The notes: generated by a model not told the origin, from the sequence alone. DNA of 64,000 nt from Marinobacterium_A aestuariivivens (GCF_042661465.1 NZ_JBHSWE010000001.1:4898001-4962000), one strand, 5' to 3'; counted from the stretch's first letter, positions 9,068-20,104 are shown. Translations and numbers: made by a program.

Positions 9068-10135
9068 TTAGCGGCGCGGCAGCACTTCCTTGAGCTGCTG
9101 GTGGATCTTCAGCAGGCTGCGCTCGGTGGTATCCCAGTCGATGCAGGCGTCGGTGACCGAAACGCCGTATTTCAGTTCATCGAGTTTGGCCGGGATCGAC
9201 TGGTTGCCCCAGCCGATATTCGATTCGATCATCAGGCCGATCAGTGACTTGTTGCCTTCGACGATCTGGTTGGCGACGTTTTCCGCCACCAGAGGCTGCA
9301 GCGCCGGATCCTTGTTGGAGTTGGCGTGGCTGCAGTCGACCATGATGTTCAGCGGCAGCTTGTTCTTCGCCAGTTCCTGCTCGCAGAGGGTAACGCTGAC
9401 CGAATCGTAATTCGGTTTGCCATTGCCGCCACGCAGCACCACGTGGCCATAAGGGTTGCCCCGGGTGCGGATGATCGCCGCTTCGCCTTTTTCGCTGATG
9501 CCGAGGAAACTGTGCGGGTGGCTGACGGACTGCAGCGCGTTGATCGCCACGCCCAGGCTGCCGTCGGTGCCGTTCTTGAAGCCGACGGCACAGGAGAGAC
9601 CCGACGACATCTCGCGATGGGTCTGGGACTCGGTGGTCCGGGCGCCGATTGCAGACCAGGAGATCAGGTCCTGCAGGTACTGCGGGTTGTTCGGATCCAG
9701 TGCCTCGGTGGCGAGCGGCAGGCCCAGTTCGGACAGATCGAGCAGCAGTTTGCGTCCGATGTGCAGGCCCTCCTCGATATCGAAGGAGTCGTTCATGTGC
9801 GGGTCATTGATCAGGCCTTTCCAGCCAACGGTGGTGCGCGGCTTCTCGAAATAGACGCGCATCACCAGAAACAGGCTGTCCTTGACCTGCTCCGCCAGCG
9901 CCTTGAGGCGACGGCCATAGTCCAGAGCGGCTTCCGGATCGTGAATGGAGCAGGGGCCGACGACAACGATCAGGCGCTTGTCCTTGCCGTCGAGGATATT
10001 GCGGATCGTTTCGCGGCCGTTCATGACGGTTGCGGCCGCCGCCTCGCTGATCGGCAGCTTCGCCTTGAGCGCTTCCGGCGTGATCAGGATGGATACGGAT
10101 TCGATATTGAGGTCGTCTAAACGTGTGTCGGTCAT
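9068..10135 (-). CDS. aroG: 3-deoxy-7-phosphoheptulonate (DAHP) synthase, class I
   Basis: This enzyme condenses phosphoenolpyruvate and erythrose 4-phosphate, the first step of aromatic amino-acid synthesis. The 355-residue protein is of AroF/G/H type: VVGPCSIHDP (metal-binding Cys near 61), RVYFEKPRTTVGWKGL (Arg/Lys for PEP), GFKNGTDGS, and DCSHANSNKD (metal His near 270). The loop usually SC-P-VGFKNG reads SCAVGFKNG, so the proline equivalent to AroG Pro150, where change to Leu relieves feedback in E. coli, is Ala. Which amino acid inhibits this isozyme cannot be told. The symbol stands for the family, not a proven isozyme. Confidence 0.93.
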   Translation of the reverse strand: MTDTRLDDLNIESVSILITPEALKAKLPISEAAAATVMNGRETIRNILDGKDKRLIVVVGPCSIHDPEAALDYGRRLKALAEQVKDSLFLVMRVYFEKPRTTVGWKGLINDPHMNDSFDIEEGLHIGRKLLLDLSELGLPLATEALDPNNPQYLQDLISWSAIGARTTESQTHREMSSGLSCAVGFKNGTDGSLGVAINALQSVSHPHSFLGISEKGEAAIIRTRGNPYGHVVLRGGNGKPNYDSVSVTLCEQELAKNKLPLNIMVDCSHANSNKDPALQPLVAENVANQIVEGNKSLIGLMIESNIGWGNQSIPAKLDELKYGVSVTDACIDWDTTERSLLKIHQQLKEVLPRR

Positions 10136-10472
10136 GGGTATTCCCTACAGCGAACAGGGCCGGGCCCGCAATCGTCCGGGCCCGTCGCAATGTTGAAAAC
10201 TGAACGGTAACAGGTTAAGGGTTTTCAAGGCGCTCGGGTTCCGGTGCGGCATGCGATTAGCGCAGCGGGCCGGCATTCGGCGCTTTGTGCAACTGCACAC
10301 CTTTTTAACACATAACCAGGCACGTTATAAGCCCGGCAGGTTCCGGTGGAGGCCAGGTCCGCGGGCCAGTGTTACAATGCCGCCTGAAGCTGGTCTGAGC
10401 CCGGTGCGAACTTGACCCGGATGCCGTGGTCTACAGGCTGCCAATTCGTTCAACCCGTGGAACCGGAATCCC
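10136..10472. promoter_or_regulatory. Divergent intergenic region between DAHP synthase and dsbD
   Basis: This 337-base region contains no credible gene. Just upstream of the DAHP synthase start lies an inverted repeat CGGGCCCG (10161-10168) / CGGGCCCG (10177-10184), which would form a stem in the aroG leader. On the minus strand CTTATAACG near 10322-10330 could be a -10. No Trp/Phe/Tyr-rich leader peptide was seen, so attenuation is not supported. Confidence 0.4.
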
Positions 10473-12356
10473 GTGCGCTCACAGTTCTTTCGCTGCGTTT
10501 CTCTTTTCCTGCTGCTGCTGGCGGGTCTTAACCTGCCGGCCCAGGCCGGGCTCTTCGACAAGAATCCCTTCGGCGGCAGCGACGGCCCGCTGCAGGTCGA
10601 TGATGCCTTCCGTTTTGATTTCGAGCAGGTCGCCCCCGGACGGGTGAAACTGCTCTGGACCATACAGCCGGACTATTACCTCTATCGGGACCGGATGGAG
10701 TTCAAGAGCCTCGACGGAACCAGCCGGGTTGTCGAGCGGATCAACGCGCCTTCCGAGGAGAAGGAGGATCCGCTGTTCGGCAAGGTCCAGGTCTACCATG
10801 AATTTGCCGAGGTGGAACTGAGCCTGGCGAGCCTCGGTTCCGAAGCGGTCGACGATCGCCTTGCCGTGACCTACCAGGGGTGCTGGGAAGGCGGAATCTG
10901 CTATCCGCCTGTGACCCGTGAGATCCGTTTGGCAGGCGTTCCTGCGGCAGGCGCCGCTGTTACGAACAGGCCGCCGGGCGGCGGCGATGGTGCTGGCGCC
11001 ACCCAGGCCGGCGCCGTCAGTTACGGTGTCGGTACAGTCCCGGCCGGGGAGCCGGTCAGCGAGCAGGACCGCTTCGCCGGTCTGCTGCGCAATGCGGGCC
11101 TGGGTGTGACCCTGGGTGCCTTTTTCATTGCGGGACTTGCGCTGGCATTCACGCCCTGTGTCTTCCCGATGATCCCGATCATCTCCAGCATCATTGCGGG
11201 CCATGGCCATCGCATCAGTACCGGGCGCGCACTGGTGCTGTCGCTGGTGTATGTGCTGGCGGTGTCGCTGACGTACACCCTGGCCGGTATCTTCGCCGGG
11301 CTCTTCGGTGCCAATCTCCAGGCCGGCTTCCAGAATCCCTGGATCATCGCCACCTTCAGCGGCCTTTTCGTTCTGCTGGCGCTGTCGATGTTCGGATTCT
11401 ACGAACTGCAGCTGCCGTCCAGCTGGCAGAGCCGGCTGAGTCGCGCCAGCAGCCGGCGCCAGGGCGGTACCCTCACCGGCGTGGCGGTGATGGGGCTGCT
11501 GTCGGCGCTGATTGTCGGACCCTGCATGGCGGCGCCGCTGGCCGGCGCGCTGATCTATATCGGCCAGACCGGTGATCCGGTGCTTGGCGGCTCGGCACTT
11601 TTTGCGCTCAGTCTCGGCATGGGCGTGCCGCTGCTGCTGGTCGGCGCCTCGGCCGGGAAACTGCTGCCCAAGGCCGGGCTCTGGATGGATGCGGTGAAGG
11701 CGGCATTCGGTGTCGCGCTGCTGCTGATGGCGATCTGGATGCTCGATCGCATCATTCCGGATCGGGCGACGATGGCGCTGACGGCGATGGTACTTGTCGT
11801 TTCGGCGGTCTACATGAACGCCCTCGATCGTTTGCCGGATCAGAGCGGCGGCTGGCACCGGCTCTGGAAGGGAGTGGGCCTGATGCTGCTGGTCTATGGT
11901 CTGGCGCTGATGGTGGGGCTGTTCTCGGGCAGCCGAAGCCTGGTCTATCCACTGCAGGGGCTGGCCGCGGGCGAAGCGCGATCAGAGGCGTCACTGCCGT
12001 TCAGCAGGGTGACCTCGATGGAGCAGTTGCAGCCGTTGCTGGAACAGGCCCGCCGCAATGGCCAGCCGGTCATGCTCGACTTCTTCGCCGAATGGTGTGT
12101 GTCCTGTTACGAGCTGGAGTACGTGACGTTCAGCGACGAGAGCGTACGCCGGGCGCTGTCGGGCTATCAGCTGATCAAGGTGGACGTGACCGCCAACGAC
12201 GCTGCGGCCCGGGAACTGAACCGCGAATACGGCGTCATCGGGCCGCCGGCGCTGCTGTTCTACGACAGCGCCGGCACCCTGAAACCGCAGCTGATGCTGG
12301 TCGGCGTGATCGATCCGGCCGATTTCCTGCGTCATCTCGACCGGGTGGAAGGGTAA
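10473..12356 (+). CDS. dsbD: Thiol:disulfide interchange protein DsbD
   Basis: DsbD carries electrons from cytoplasmic thioredoxin across the inner membrane to periplasmic DsbC, DsbG and cytochrome-maturation proteins. All three modules are present in 627 residues: signal peptide (1-25) and N-terminal domain with the Cys pair in YQGCWEGGICYPP (about 135-147); eight-helix membrane domain from about 210 with FTPCVFPMIP and VGPCMAAP, each with its conserved Cys; and a C-terminal thioredoxin domain with FFAEWCVSC near 535. The start is GTG 10473. The protein is full length and unbroken. Confidence 0.95.
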   Translation: MRSQFFRCVSLFLLLLAGLNLPAQAGLFDKNPFGGSDGPLQVDDAFRFDFEQVAPGRVKLLWTIQPDYYLYRDRMEFKSLDGTSRVVERINAPSEEKEDPLFGKVQVYHEFAEVELSLASLGSEAVDDRLAVTYQGCWEGGICYPPVTREIRLAGVPAAGAAVTNRPPGGGDGAGATQAGAVSYGVGTVPAGEPVSEQDRFAGLLRNAGLGVTLGAFFIAGLALAFTPCVFPMIPIISSIIAGHGHRISTGRALVLSLVYVLAVSLTYTLAGIFAGLFGANLQAGFQNPWIIATFSGLFVLLALSMFGFYELQLPSSWQSRLSRASSRRQGGTLTGVAVMGLLSALIVGPCMAAPLAGALIYIGQTGDPVLGGSALFALSLGMGVPLLLVGASAGKLLPKAGLWMDAVKAAFGVALLLMAIWMLDRIIPDRATMALTAMVLVVSAVYMNALDRLPDQSGGWHRLWKGVGLMLLVYGLALMVGLFSGSRSLVYPLQGLAAGEARSEASLPFSRVTSMEQLQPLLEQARRNGQPVMLDFFAEWCVSCYELEYVTFSDESVRRALSGYQLIKVDVTANDAAARELNREYGVIGPPALLFYDSAGTLKPQLMLVGVIDPADFLRHLDRVEG

Positions 12357-12357
12357 T

Positions 12358-12382
12358 GGGTGACGCGTAACGGGTGACGCGT
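12358..12382. repeat. Short direct repeat after dsbD
   Basis: GGGTGACGCGT occurs at 12358-12368 and again at 12372-12382. It is similar in composition to the reverse complement of the ACCCGTC array at 951-999. No T tract is present, so it is not a standard terminator. Confidence 0.6.
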
Positions 12383-12391
12383 CACGCAATT

Positions 12392-14341
<1,950 letters not shown>

Positions 14342-14461
14342 GGAATCCTCCCCTCATCCGAGAGGCGGCTGACGTGGCCGGTACGGCAGCTGCCCGTTCG
14401 AAGTCTAGTCAAAGGAGGCGGACAATCCCAGTTACGCCCCGTCGCCCGGGGCTTCCCGCCG

Positions 14462-15007
14462 TCAGCGCAGGTAGTTGCGGCTGATATGACGGAAGCTGTC
14501 GGTACCGGCCTTGCGCATCCATTCGAAGGCGACCATTTCTCGGCTGACGATTCGGATGCCGGCCTCGCGCATGCGCTCGATCGCCAGCGCCTTGTCCGAG
14601 GGGTTGCGCGACGAGATACAGTCTGCGACGACATAGACCTCCCGGGCCTGCTCGCGCAGCTCAATGGCGGTCTGCAGTACGCAGACATGGGCCTCTATGC
14701 CGATGACGACGATCTGCTCCCGTTGCCCGTCATCGATGGCGTCCCGGCAGGCCGCTTCCGACATGCAGGAGAAAAAGGTTTTCTCCAGCACGGCGTCGTC
14801 CGGCAGCAGCTCGCGCAGGGCGTTCGAGGTGTGGCCGATGCCGCGGGGATACTGCTCGCTGGCCAGGACCGGCACCTGCAGGTACCGGGCAATCTCCATC
14901 AGCCAGCGACAGTTGTCGAGCAGTGCCTGGGGCGCTTCGACCGCCGGCACGAGCTTGTCCTGGACATCGACCAGCAGCAACAGCGATTTTTGCGAATCGA
15001 TCAGCAT
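14462..15007 (-). CDS. Isochorismatase-family cysteine hydrolase (YcaC type)
   Basis: This 181-residue protein carries the Asp-Lys-Cys set of the family: LLLVDVQDKL (Asp near 15), LEKTFFSC (Lys near 87) and VIGIEAHVCVLQT (Cys near 118), preceded by the cis-peptide region. Members hydrolyse isochorismate, nicotinamide or unknown amides; YcaC itself has no settled substrate. It lies 15 bases after the MaoC gene on the same strand, so the two are probably co-transcribed. Confidence 0.88.
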   Translation of the reverse strand: MLIDSQKSLLLLVDVQDKLVPAVEAPQALLDNCRWLMEIARYLQVPVLASEQYPRGIGHTSNALRELLPDDAVLEKTFFSCMSEAACRDAIDDGQREQIVVIGIEAHVCVLQTAIELREQAREVYVVADCISSRNPSDKALAIERMREAGIRIVSREMVAFEWMRKAGTDSFRHISRNYLR

Positions 15008-15022
15008 CGACCTGCCTCCGGT

Positions 15023-15451
15023 TCAGGGTTTGTTGTCGACCATGACGATGGCTTCGCCCTGGGTGACCTTTCGGCCGTCGACATAGCAGTCGGTGGACAG
15101 GGTGACGCGCCGCCGGCGGACATTGATGTCGGTTACGGTGATGCGGGTTTCGACTTCGTCGCCGGGGCGGATCGGCTGGCGAAACTTCAGTTGCTGGTCG
15201 AGATAGATGGCACCGGGTCCCGGCAGGTGAGTGCCGATTGCGGCGGAGATCAGGCCGGCGCTGAGCATGCCATGGGCGATGCGGCCGCCGAAGGCTGTCT
15301 GCTGTGCGAAATCCTCGTCCAGGTGTACCGGGTTGGTATCGCCGGTGACTTCGGCGAACAGCTGGATATCGCGATCGGAGACGGTCTTGAGCACGGACAC
15401 CGTCTGGCCGAGTTCAAGCTCCTCGATAAAAAGGCCGTGGGCCTGGGTCAT
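15023..15451 (-). CDS. MaoC-family (R)-specific enoyl-CoA hydratase
   Basis: This is a single-hotdog hydratase of PhaJ type, about 142 residues, that hydrates trans-2-enoyl-CoA to (R)-3-hydroxyacyl-CoA. The hydratase 2 motif is intact: GDTNPVHLDEDFA near 40 with the catalytic Asp/His, then GRIAHGMLSAGLIS. I chose ATG 15451 over GTG 15463 because GGAGAAAACC sits directly before it. The neighbouring acetoacetyl-CoA synthetase fits beta-hydroxybutyrate or PHA supply, but no PHA synthase is in the window. Confidence 0.87.
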   Translation of the reverse strand: MTQAHGLFIEELELGQTVSVLKTVSDRDIQLFAEVTGDTNPVHLDEDFAQQTAFGGRIAHGMLSAGLISAAIGTHLPGPGAIYLDQQLKFRQPIRPGDEVETRITVTDINVRRRRVTLSTDCYVDGRKVTQGEAIVMVDNKP

Positions 15452-15560
15452 GGTTTTCTCCACGTTGATACGGGTATCGGCCGCCGGGGCGGCGCAGGTT
15501 CAAAAATAACATCAAAACGGATGCTGCCTGACCGGGATGGCCCGGCAGTGACGGGTCCCG

Positions 15561-16781
15561 TCAATCCTCGTACATCGCCTGCATCGCTTCCTGGGTCCAC
15601 TTGAGGCTGGCGCGATAGGCCTTGTCATAGAGGCTGCCGTCGAAGTCGGCCGGCAGCAGGTCCCAGTCGCCGCTCTCGTAATGAACGACGTTGCCCAGTA
15701 CAGTGCCGACCGTCCCGGCACCGTCGCATATCGCCATCTTGATATCGTCCCCCAGCGGCACCTGCTCGAGCATCGCATCGCGGTCGATGTCGAGCATCGC
15801 GTGGAGCCCCGACATCATGCCGGCCATGAAGAAGGAGGAGGCGTTGGGGTAGCGCATGCCCTCGGCGACCAGCTCGCACATGCGGCCCCTTATCAGCAGC
15901 AGTCGCGCCAGCTCTTCGGGCTTGTCGCGGTTGGCGGACATCGCGATCAGGGTGGCCCATTTGCGCACCTGCTCGAGTCCGAGCAGCACGACGGCCTGGG
16001 CGATGGAGTCGACCTTGCGAACCAGGGCATAGGCGGCCGAATTGACGATTCGCAGCAGCTTGAAGGTCAGCACCGGGTCCCGCAGTATCAGCGACTCCAG
16101 TTTCTCCGGCGTCGTCGAAGGTTTCTGCAGTTCCTGGATCAGCTGCATCAGCGCAACCTGATTGGCGCTGACGCGCCGGCCCTGGACCATCTTCGGGCGG
16201 CTCAGGAAACCGCCCTGGTAGAGCTTGAACCCCATCTCGACACAGCGTTCGAGCTGGTCGAACTGTTCGATCCCCGCGGCCAGAAACGCGACCTTGAACG
16301 GCGCCATCGTGGCGAGCTGCTGTTTCAGTTCGGCGTCATCGAGCTCACGCACATCGAGCTTGACGATCTGTGCCATCTTCAGAAGATTGTCGTGACGGGG
16401 GTTGTAACGCCTGCTCCTGAGGCAGATGCGGTAACCGTCGCGCATCAGTTTCAGGACCGCCTGCTCGTACTCGCGGTCAGGAGATTCGTCGGGCTCGAGT
16501 TCGATGACGACCTGCTTGCGCGGCAGGTCCGGGATGCTTCCGGACAGCAGCAGCTGCGGGCTGACCGGAAGGAAGGCCGGTACCCGGCGCACGGCGCCTG
16601 CATCGCTGATGCTGGTATAGACGTTGAGAATCATTTCGCCGCTGTGTTCGGTGTCGGCGAGTTGCGGCGCGGCCTCGTTCTCATTACGGTACAGCAACTC
16701 GTACGCCACCACTTTCTGGTGACCGTCGAAGATGGGCTGGCGTGTCATCTGAAACTGCTGGCTGTTGGACGTCGAATCCAT
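15561..16781 (-). CDS. EAL-HDOD signalling protein with degenerate EAL domain
   Basis: The N-terminal half (about 1-200) is a degenerate EAL phosphodiesterase domain: it begins TRQPIFDGHQKVVAYELLYR, but later motifs lack the metal-binding acidic residues expected of an active c-di-GMP phosphodiesterase. The C-terminal half (about 200-400) is an HDOD domain (LILRDPVLTFKLLRIVNSAAY, AVVLLGLEQVRKW). This CdgJ/YuxH architecture is a regulatory scaffold in motility and stress signalling. ATG 16781 follows AAGGGAC; a longer form from 16817 is possible. It stands alone on the minus strand, divergent from ylqF. Confidence 0.88.
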   Translation of the reverse strand: MDSTSNSQQFQMTRQPIFDGHQKVVAYELLYRNENEAAPQLADTEHSGEMILNVYTSISDAGAVRRVPAFLPVSPQLLLSGSIPDLPRKQVVIELEPDESPDREYEQAVLKLMRDGYRICLRSRRYNPRHDNLLKMAQIVKLDVRELDDAELKQQLATMAPFKVAFLAAGIEQFDQLERCVEMGFKLYQGGFLSRPKMVQGRRVSANQVALMQLIQELQKPSTTPEKLESLILRDPVLTFKLLRIVNSAAYALVRKVDSIAQAVVLLGLEQVRKWATLIAMSANRDKPEELARLLLIRGRMCELVAEGMRYPNASSFFMAGMMSGLHAMLDIDRDAMLEQVPLGDDIKMAICDGAGTVGTVLGNVVHYESGDWDLLPADFDGSLYDKAYRASLKWTQEAMQAMYED

Positions 16782-16927
16782 TTGTCCCTTCACTCTTCCT
16801 GTTGCCCGGTCCCGCAAAGTTTATACGTAAACCCCCGTCAAGCGATAGGGCGAAAGGGGGGCGGAGCGCTATCGCTTTGTGCCCACGGCGCTATAATAGG
16901 CGCCCTTCGAACAGGGGCGGTACATCA

Positions 16928-17839
16928 ATGAGCATCAACTGGTTTCCCGGGCACATGCACAAGGCGCGCAAAGAGATCGCCAAGACCATGGACGAGGTCG
17001 ATGTGGTGATCGAAGTGCTGGACGCGCGTCTGCCCCAGTCCAGCGAGAACCCGCTGGTCGACAAACTGCGCAAGGGCAAGCCGGTGATCAAGTTGCTCAA
17101 CAAGGCCGACCTTGCCGACCCGCTGCTGACCCAGGAATGGCTGGAGTTCTTCAACGGCATGGAGGCTGTCCAGGCGCTGGCGCTCGACTACGAAAACAAG
17201 AAGCTGATCAAGCGCCTGCCGGATCTGTGCAAGCAGCTGGTGCCGTCGCGTGCCAATGCGGGCCGTCCGGTGCGGGCGATGATCATGGGCATTCCCAATG
17301 TCGGCAAGTCGACGCTGATCAATGCGCTGCTCGGCAAGCGCATCGCCAAGGTGGGCAACCAGCCGGCCGTAACCCGGTCGCAACAGCGTTTCAGCGTTCA
17401 GGGAGGCATGGCGCTGTCCGATACGCCGGGCATTCTCTGGCCCAAGATCGAGGACCGGGACTCCGGTTACCGACTGGCCGCCAGCGGCGCCATCCGCGAT
17501 ACTGCTATCGAGTTCGAGGACGTGGCGCTCTTTGCCGCCGGTTTTCTGCTCAGACAGTACCCGCAACGCTTGCAGGAACGCTACAAACTGACACAATTGC
17601 CAGAGATCGCCGAGGAGCTGATCGATGCAATCGGCCGCAAGCGTGGCTGCCTCAGACCCGGTGGTATCGTCGACAGGCACAAGGCCTCGGAAATACTGCT
17701 AAACGAACTGCGGGGCGGGAAACTCGGACGCATCAGTTTTGAAACGGTCGCCGAGTGGGACGAAAAGAGACGCCAGGCCGCGCTTGAAGAAGCCGAGCGC
17801 CTGGCGGCGGAAGATGAGCAACAGCAGGACCCGAAATGA
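16928..17839 (+). CDS. ylqF: Circularly permuted ribosome-biogenesis GTPase YlqF/RbgA
   Basis: This 303-residue GTPase is of the YlqF/YawG family, acting in late assembly of the 50S ribosomal subunit. Motif order is permuted: G4 LLNKADLAD (about 58) precedes G1 GIPNVGKST (about 126), G2 region AVTRSQQ and G3 DTPGILWP. The N-terminus INWFPGHMHKARKEI is the family hallmark. ATG 16928 follows AGGGGCGG. The stop overlaps the next gene by ATGA. Confidence 0.94.
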   Translation: MSINWFPGHMHKARKEIAKTMDEVDVVIEVLDARLPQSSENPLVDKLRKGKPVIKLLNKADLADPLLTQEWLEFFNGMEAVQALALDYENKKLIKRLPDLCKQLVPSRANAGRPVRAMIMGIPNVGKSTLINALLGKRIAKVGNQPAVTRSQQRFSVQGGMALSDTPGILWPKIEDRDSGYRLAASGAIRDTAIEFEDVALFAAGFLLRQYPQRLQERYKLTQLPEIAEELIDAIGRKRGCLRPGGIVDRHKASEILLNELRGGKLGRISFETVAEWDEKRRQAALEEAERLAAEDEQQQDPK

Positions 17840-18126
17840 CACGCGTAAAGAAAAAGCGTTCCGATGCCAACCGTATCGAGTGGGGCGAGAGTCCGCCCCG
17901 GCGCAGCGAGAAACTGGCCGATCCGGACAGTTACGAAAGTCGCAAGAAAAAGGCGCTGGAGAAGCGCAAGCGTCAAAAGTCCGTTTACGAGAAGCACGTC
18001 GAACAACAGGAGCGTGACGATGAACGGCGCGAAGACAGCGGGCCGCGGGGCGGTCGGCTGGCGGAAAAAATCCGCCGCCTGAACCGTGACCGGGTCGAAC
18101 TCGACGATGAGCCCGAGGACGACTGA
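17836..18126 (+). CDS. Small highly charged protein, unknown
   Basis: This 96-residue product is very rich in Lys, Arg, Glu and Asp, with a helical, coiled-coil-like middle (about 35-75) and an acidic tail ending EPEDD. No domain is recognisable. Its ATG overlaps the ylqF stop by ATGA, so it is translationally coupled to the ribosome-assembly GTPase. RNA or ribosome binding would fit the composition, but this is a guess. Confidence 0.75.
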   Translation: MTRVKKKRSDANRIEWGESPPRRSEKLADPDSYESRKKKALEKRKRQKSVYEKHVEQQERDDERREDSGPRGGRLAEKIRRLNRDRVELDDEPEDD

Positions 18127-18179
18127 GCCCCTGCGCCGGGCCTGAACAGGATCGGCGCAGGTCCCGGGCGGCCGCCTTC

Positions 18180-18372
18180 AGACAATTGCTCTGTAAGTAG
18201 AGTTTGTACAGCGGCGGGGCGGCCTTCCGTGGGGCGGCCTTCCGTCACCCCTGGCCCAGGCAGAGGATTGCTCCTGCCGTCTTGTTGCAAGTAGAGTCTG
18301 CACAGAGGCCATCCCTGGCCTAGACAGACAATTGCTCCTGCATTGTCTGCACAGAGGCCATCCCTGGCCTAG
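18180..18372. repeat. Degenerate intergenic repeat cluster
   Basis: The gap between the charged protein and the CDGSH gene contains repeats at two levels. A 28-bp word starting GTCTGCACAGAGGCC is exact at 18296-18323 and 18345-18372 (period 49), with a more diverged unit just before. GGGGCGGCCTTCCGT occurs twice in tandem near 18216-18245. The 16-mer CAATTGCTCCTGCATT at 18329-18344 recurs exactly, inverted, at 57981-57996. This is a dispersed non-coding family, not a CRISPR. Confidence 0.85.
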
Positions 18373-18406
18373 GCTTTGGGGTGACTCGACAGCCGAGATA
18401 GCCGCC

Positions 18407-18670
18407 ATGTCCCACTCGCCGATTCATCGTGCCGGCAATGCACCGGTACGTATCGAACTCAAGGAAGGGGAGACCTACACCTGGTGTGCCTGCGGGCGCT
18501 CGGAAAACCAGCCCTGGTGCGACGGATCCCATCAGGGCACCGGCATAGACCCGGTCGTATTCGTCGCCGAGCGAAACGATATCGTTTTTCTGTGCATGTG
18601 CAAATCGACCGAGAGTCCGCCGCTCTGTGACGGCTCCCACAAAAGACGCAAAGAGGACACGCCGACCTGA
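18407..18670 (+). CDS. Tandem CDGSH iron-sulfur protein
   Basis: An 87-residue protein with two CDGSH motifs: CACGRSENQPWCDGSH (about 24-39) and CMCKSTESPPLCDGSH (about 64-79). Each supplies three Cys and one His for a [2Fe-2S] cluster, as in bacterial mitoNEET-like proteins. These clusters are redox-active and pH-labile; roles in iron/sulfur or electron transfer are proposed for the family. ATG 18407 was chosen over the upstream frame because the product then starts just before the first domain. It is monocistronic. Confidence 0.93.
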   Translation: MSHSPIHRAGNAPVRIELKEGETYTWCACGRSENQPWCDGSHQGTGIDPVVFVAERNDIVFLCMCKSTESPPLCDGSHKRRKEDTPT

Positions 18671-18711
18671 ATCGGTACCGCGCTGCGCCACCGCAACCGG
18701 GCGGCTGTGTT

Positions 18712-18876
18712 AGCAGCCTGTCTGGCTTGACCGATCGTAGCGAGGGGAAGTTCGTTTTGAGGCAGTTTTTGAGCTCTTTTGAGGCGAATAGTGGTTCTAT
18801 TCAACGAGAAAGAGAACAAAAAATGACCAAAATCGGCTGTTCCGCAGTAGATCAGCGGTAAGTCCGACAGGCTGCT
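18712..18876. mobile_element. MITE-like element, 165 bp with 11-bp inverted ends
   Basis: AGCAGCCTGTC (18712-18722) and its exact reverse complement GACAGGCTGCT (18866-18876) bound a non-coding segment. Inner sequence keeps partial symmetry (CTTGACC / AAGTCCG next to the ends). It is AT-richer than its surroundings and carries no frame. Layout and size fit a miniature inverted-repeat element mobilised by a transposase elsewhere. No target duplication is obvious. Confidence 0.7.
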
Positions 18877-18913
18877 AGCATTAGCGCCCATTTAAACCCC
18901 CAGGTAAGAAACA

Positions 18914-20104
18914 TTGCAGCCCCATACTACCCAACCGGAAGTCATTGTCATTGGTGCCGGCGCGGCCGGCCTCATGTGTGCGGCCAGTGCCGGCTATCGC
19001 GGACGTTCCGTCCTGTTGCTCGAACACAGCAACAAGATCGGCCGCAAGATCCTGATGTCCGGCGGCGGGCGTTGCAATTTCACCAATCTGCAAAATTCAC
19101 CGGCGAACTACCTCTCGCGCAATCCCCATTTCTGCAAGTCCGCGCTGAGCCGCTACCCGGCGTCCGCCTTTATCGAGCTGGTCGAGCGTCACGGCATCGA
19201 CTATCACGAGAAAACCCTGGGACAGCTGTTCTGCAACGGGTCGAGCAGGGAGATCCTGCAACTGCTGCTGACCGAGTGCGACTGGGCCGGGGTCGATATA
19301 CGTACCGATTGCCAGATTCACCGTGTCGAAAAGCTGGAGCGGGGTTTCAGGGTCAAGACCTCGCTGGGTATCTGGCAATGCGATTCGGTGGTGATTGCTA
19401 CCGGCGGGCTGTCGATTCCCAATGGTGGCGCCACCCCCTTTGCCTACGAGACCGCCCGCCAGTTTGGCCTCGAGGTGCTGCCGCTGCAGGCTGCACTGGT
19501 GCCCTTCACGCTGCAGCCGGCGGACCTCGAACTGTTCAGGCCCCTGTCCGGTGACTCCCACCGGGTGAGAGCCCGCATCGGCGCTATATCCTTCGTCGAG
19601 AACCTGCTGTTCACCCACCGCGGCCTCAGCGGTCCGGCGATCCTGCAGATCTCGTCGTACTGGGAGCCAGGCACCGAAGTCGAGATCGACCTGTTCCCGG
19701 AGCTGGACCTGCTGGCCTGGCTGAAGGAACAGCGCGAGGCACGGCCCAGGGCCGATATCCGGACCCTGCTCGGTCAGTTGATGCACAAGGGCATTACACA
19801 GACGTTCTGCGACCTGTGGCACTTCGAGGGGCCGATCAACCGCTTCGATAACCGCAGGCTCCAGGCTGTCGCCGACCAGTTCCACCGCTGGATCGTCAAA
19901 CCGTCGGGTACCGAGGGTTACCGCACCGCAGAAGTGACCCGCGGGGGTATCGACACCGACGAGATCTCGTCGAAGACCTTCGAGGCGAAAAAGGTTCCGG
20001 GGCTCTATTTTATCGGCGAGTGCCTCGATGTGACCGGTCACCTGGGCGGGCACAACTTCCAGTTCGCCTGGGCCTGCGGTCACTGCGCCGGCCAGTACGT
20101 CTGA
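18914..20104 (+). CDS. BaiN/HI0933-family FAD-dependent oxidoreductase
   Basis: This 396-residue flavoprotein of the HI0933/YhiN family has the dinucleotide fold VIVIGAGAAGLMCAASAGYR (10-29), the family signature GRKILMSGGGRCNFTN near 48-63, and the second FAD motif LYFIGECLDVTGHLGGHNFQ... near 367 in the C-terminal part. A few relatives reduce bile-acid or other enoyl substrates, but the usual physiological substrate is unknown. The start is TTG 18914 with AGGTAA upstream; no ATG lies close by. Confidence 0.87.
   Translation: MQPHTTQPEVIVIGAGAAGLMCAASAGYRGRSVLLLEHSNKIGRKILMSGGGRCNFTNLQNSPANYLSRNPHFCKSALSRYPASAFIELVERHGIDYHEKTLGQLFCNGSSREILQLLLTECDWAGVDIRTDCQIHRVEKLERGFRVKTSLGIWQCDSVVIATGGLSIPNGGATPFAYETARQFGLEVLPLQAALVPFTLQPADLELFRPLSGDSHRVRARIGAISFVENLLFTHRGLSGPAILQISSYWEPGTEVEIDLFPELDLLAWLKEQREARPRADIRTLLGQLMHKGITQTFCDLWHFEGPINRFDNRRLQAVADQFHRWIVKPSGTEGYRTAEVTRGGIDTDEISSKTFEAKKVPGLYFIGECLDVTGHLGGHNFQFAWACGHCAGQYV

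Noticed and set aside
10136..10472. Attenuator or riboswitch for DAHP synthase
   Set aside because: A stem is present in the leader, but there is no leader peptide rich in aromatic residues and no recognisable riboswitch core.
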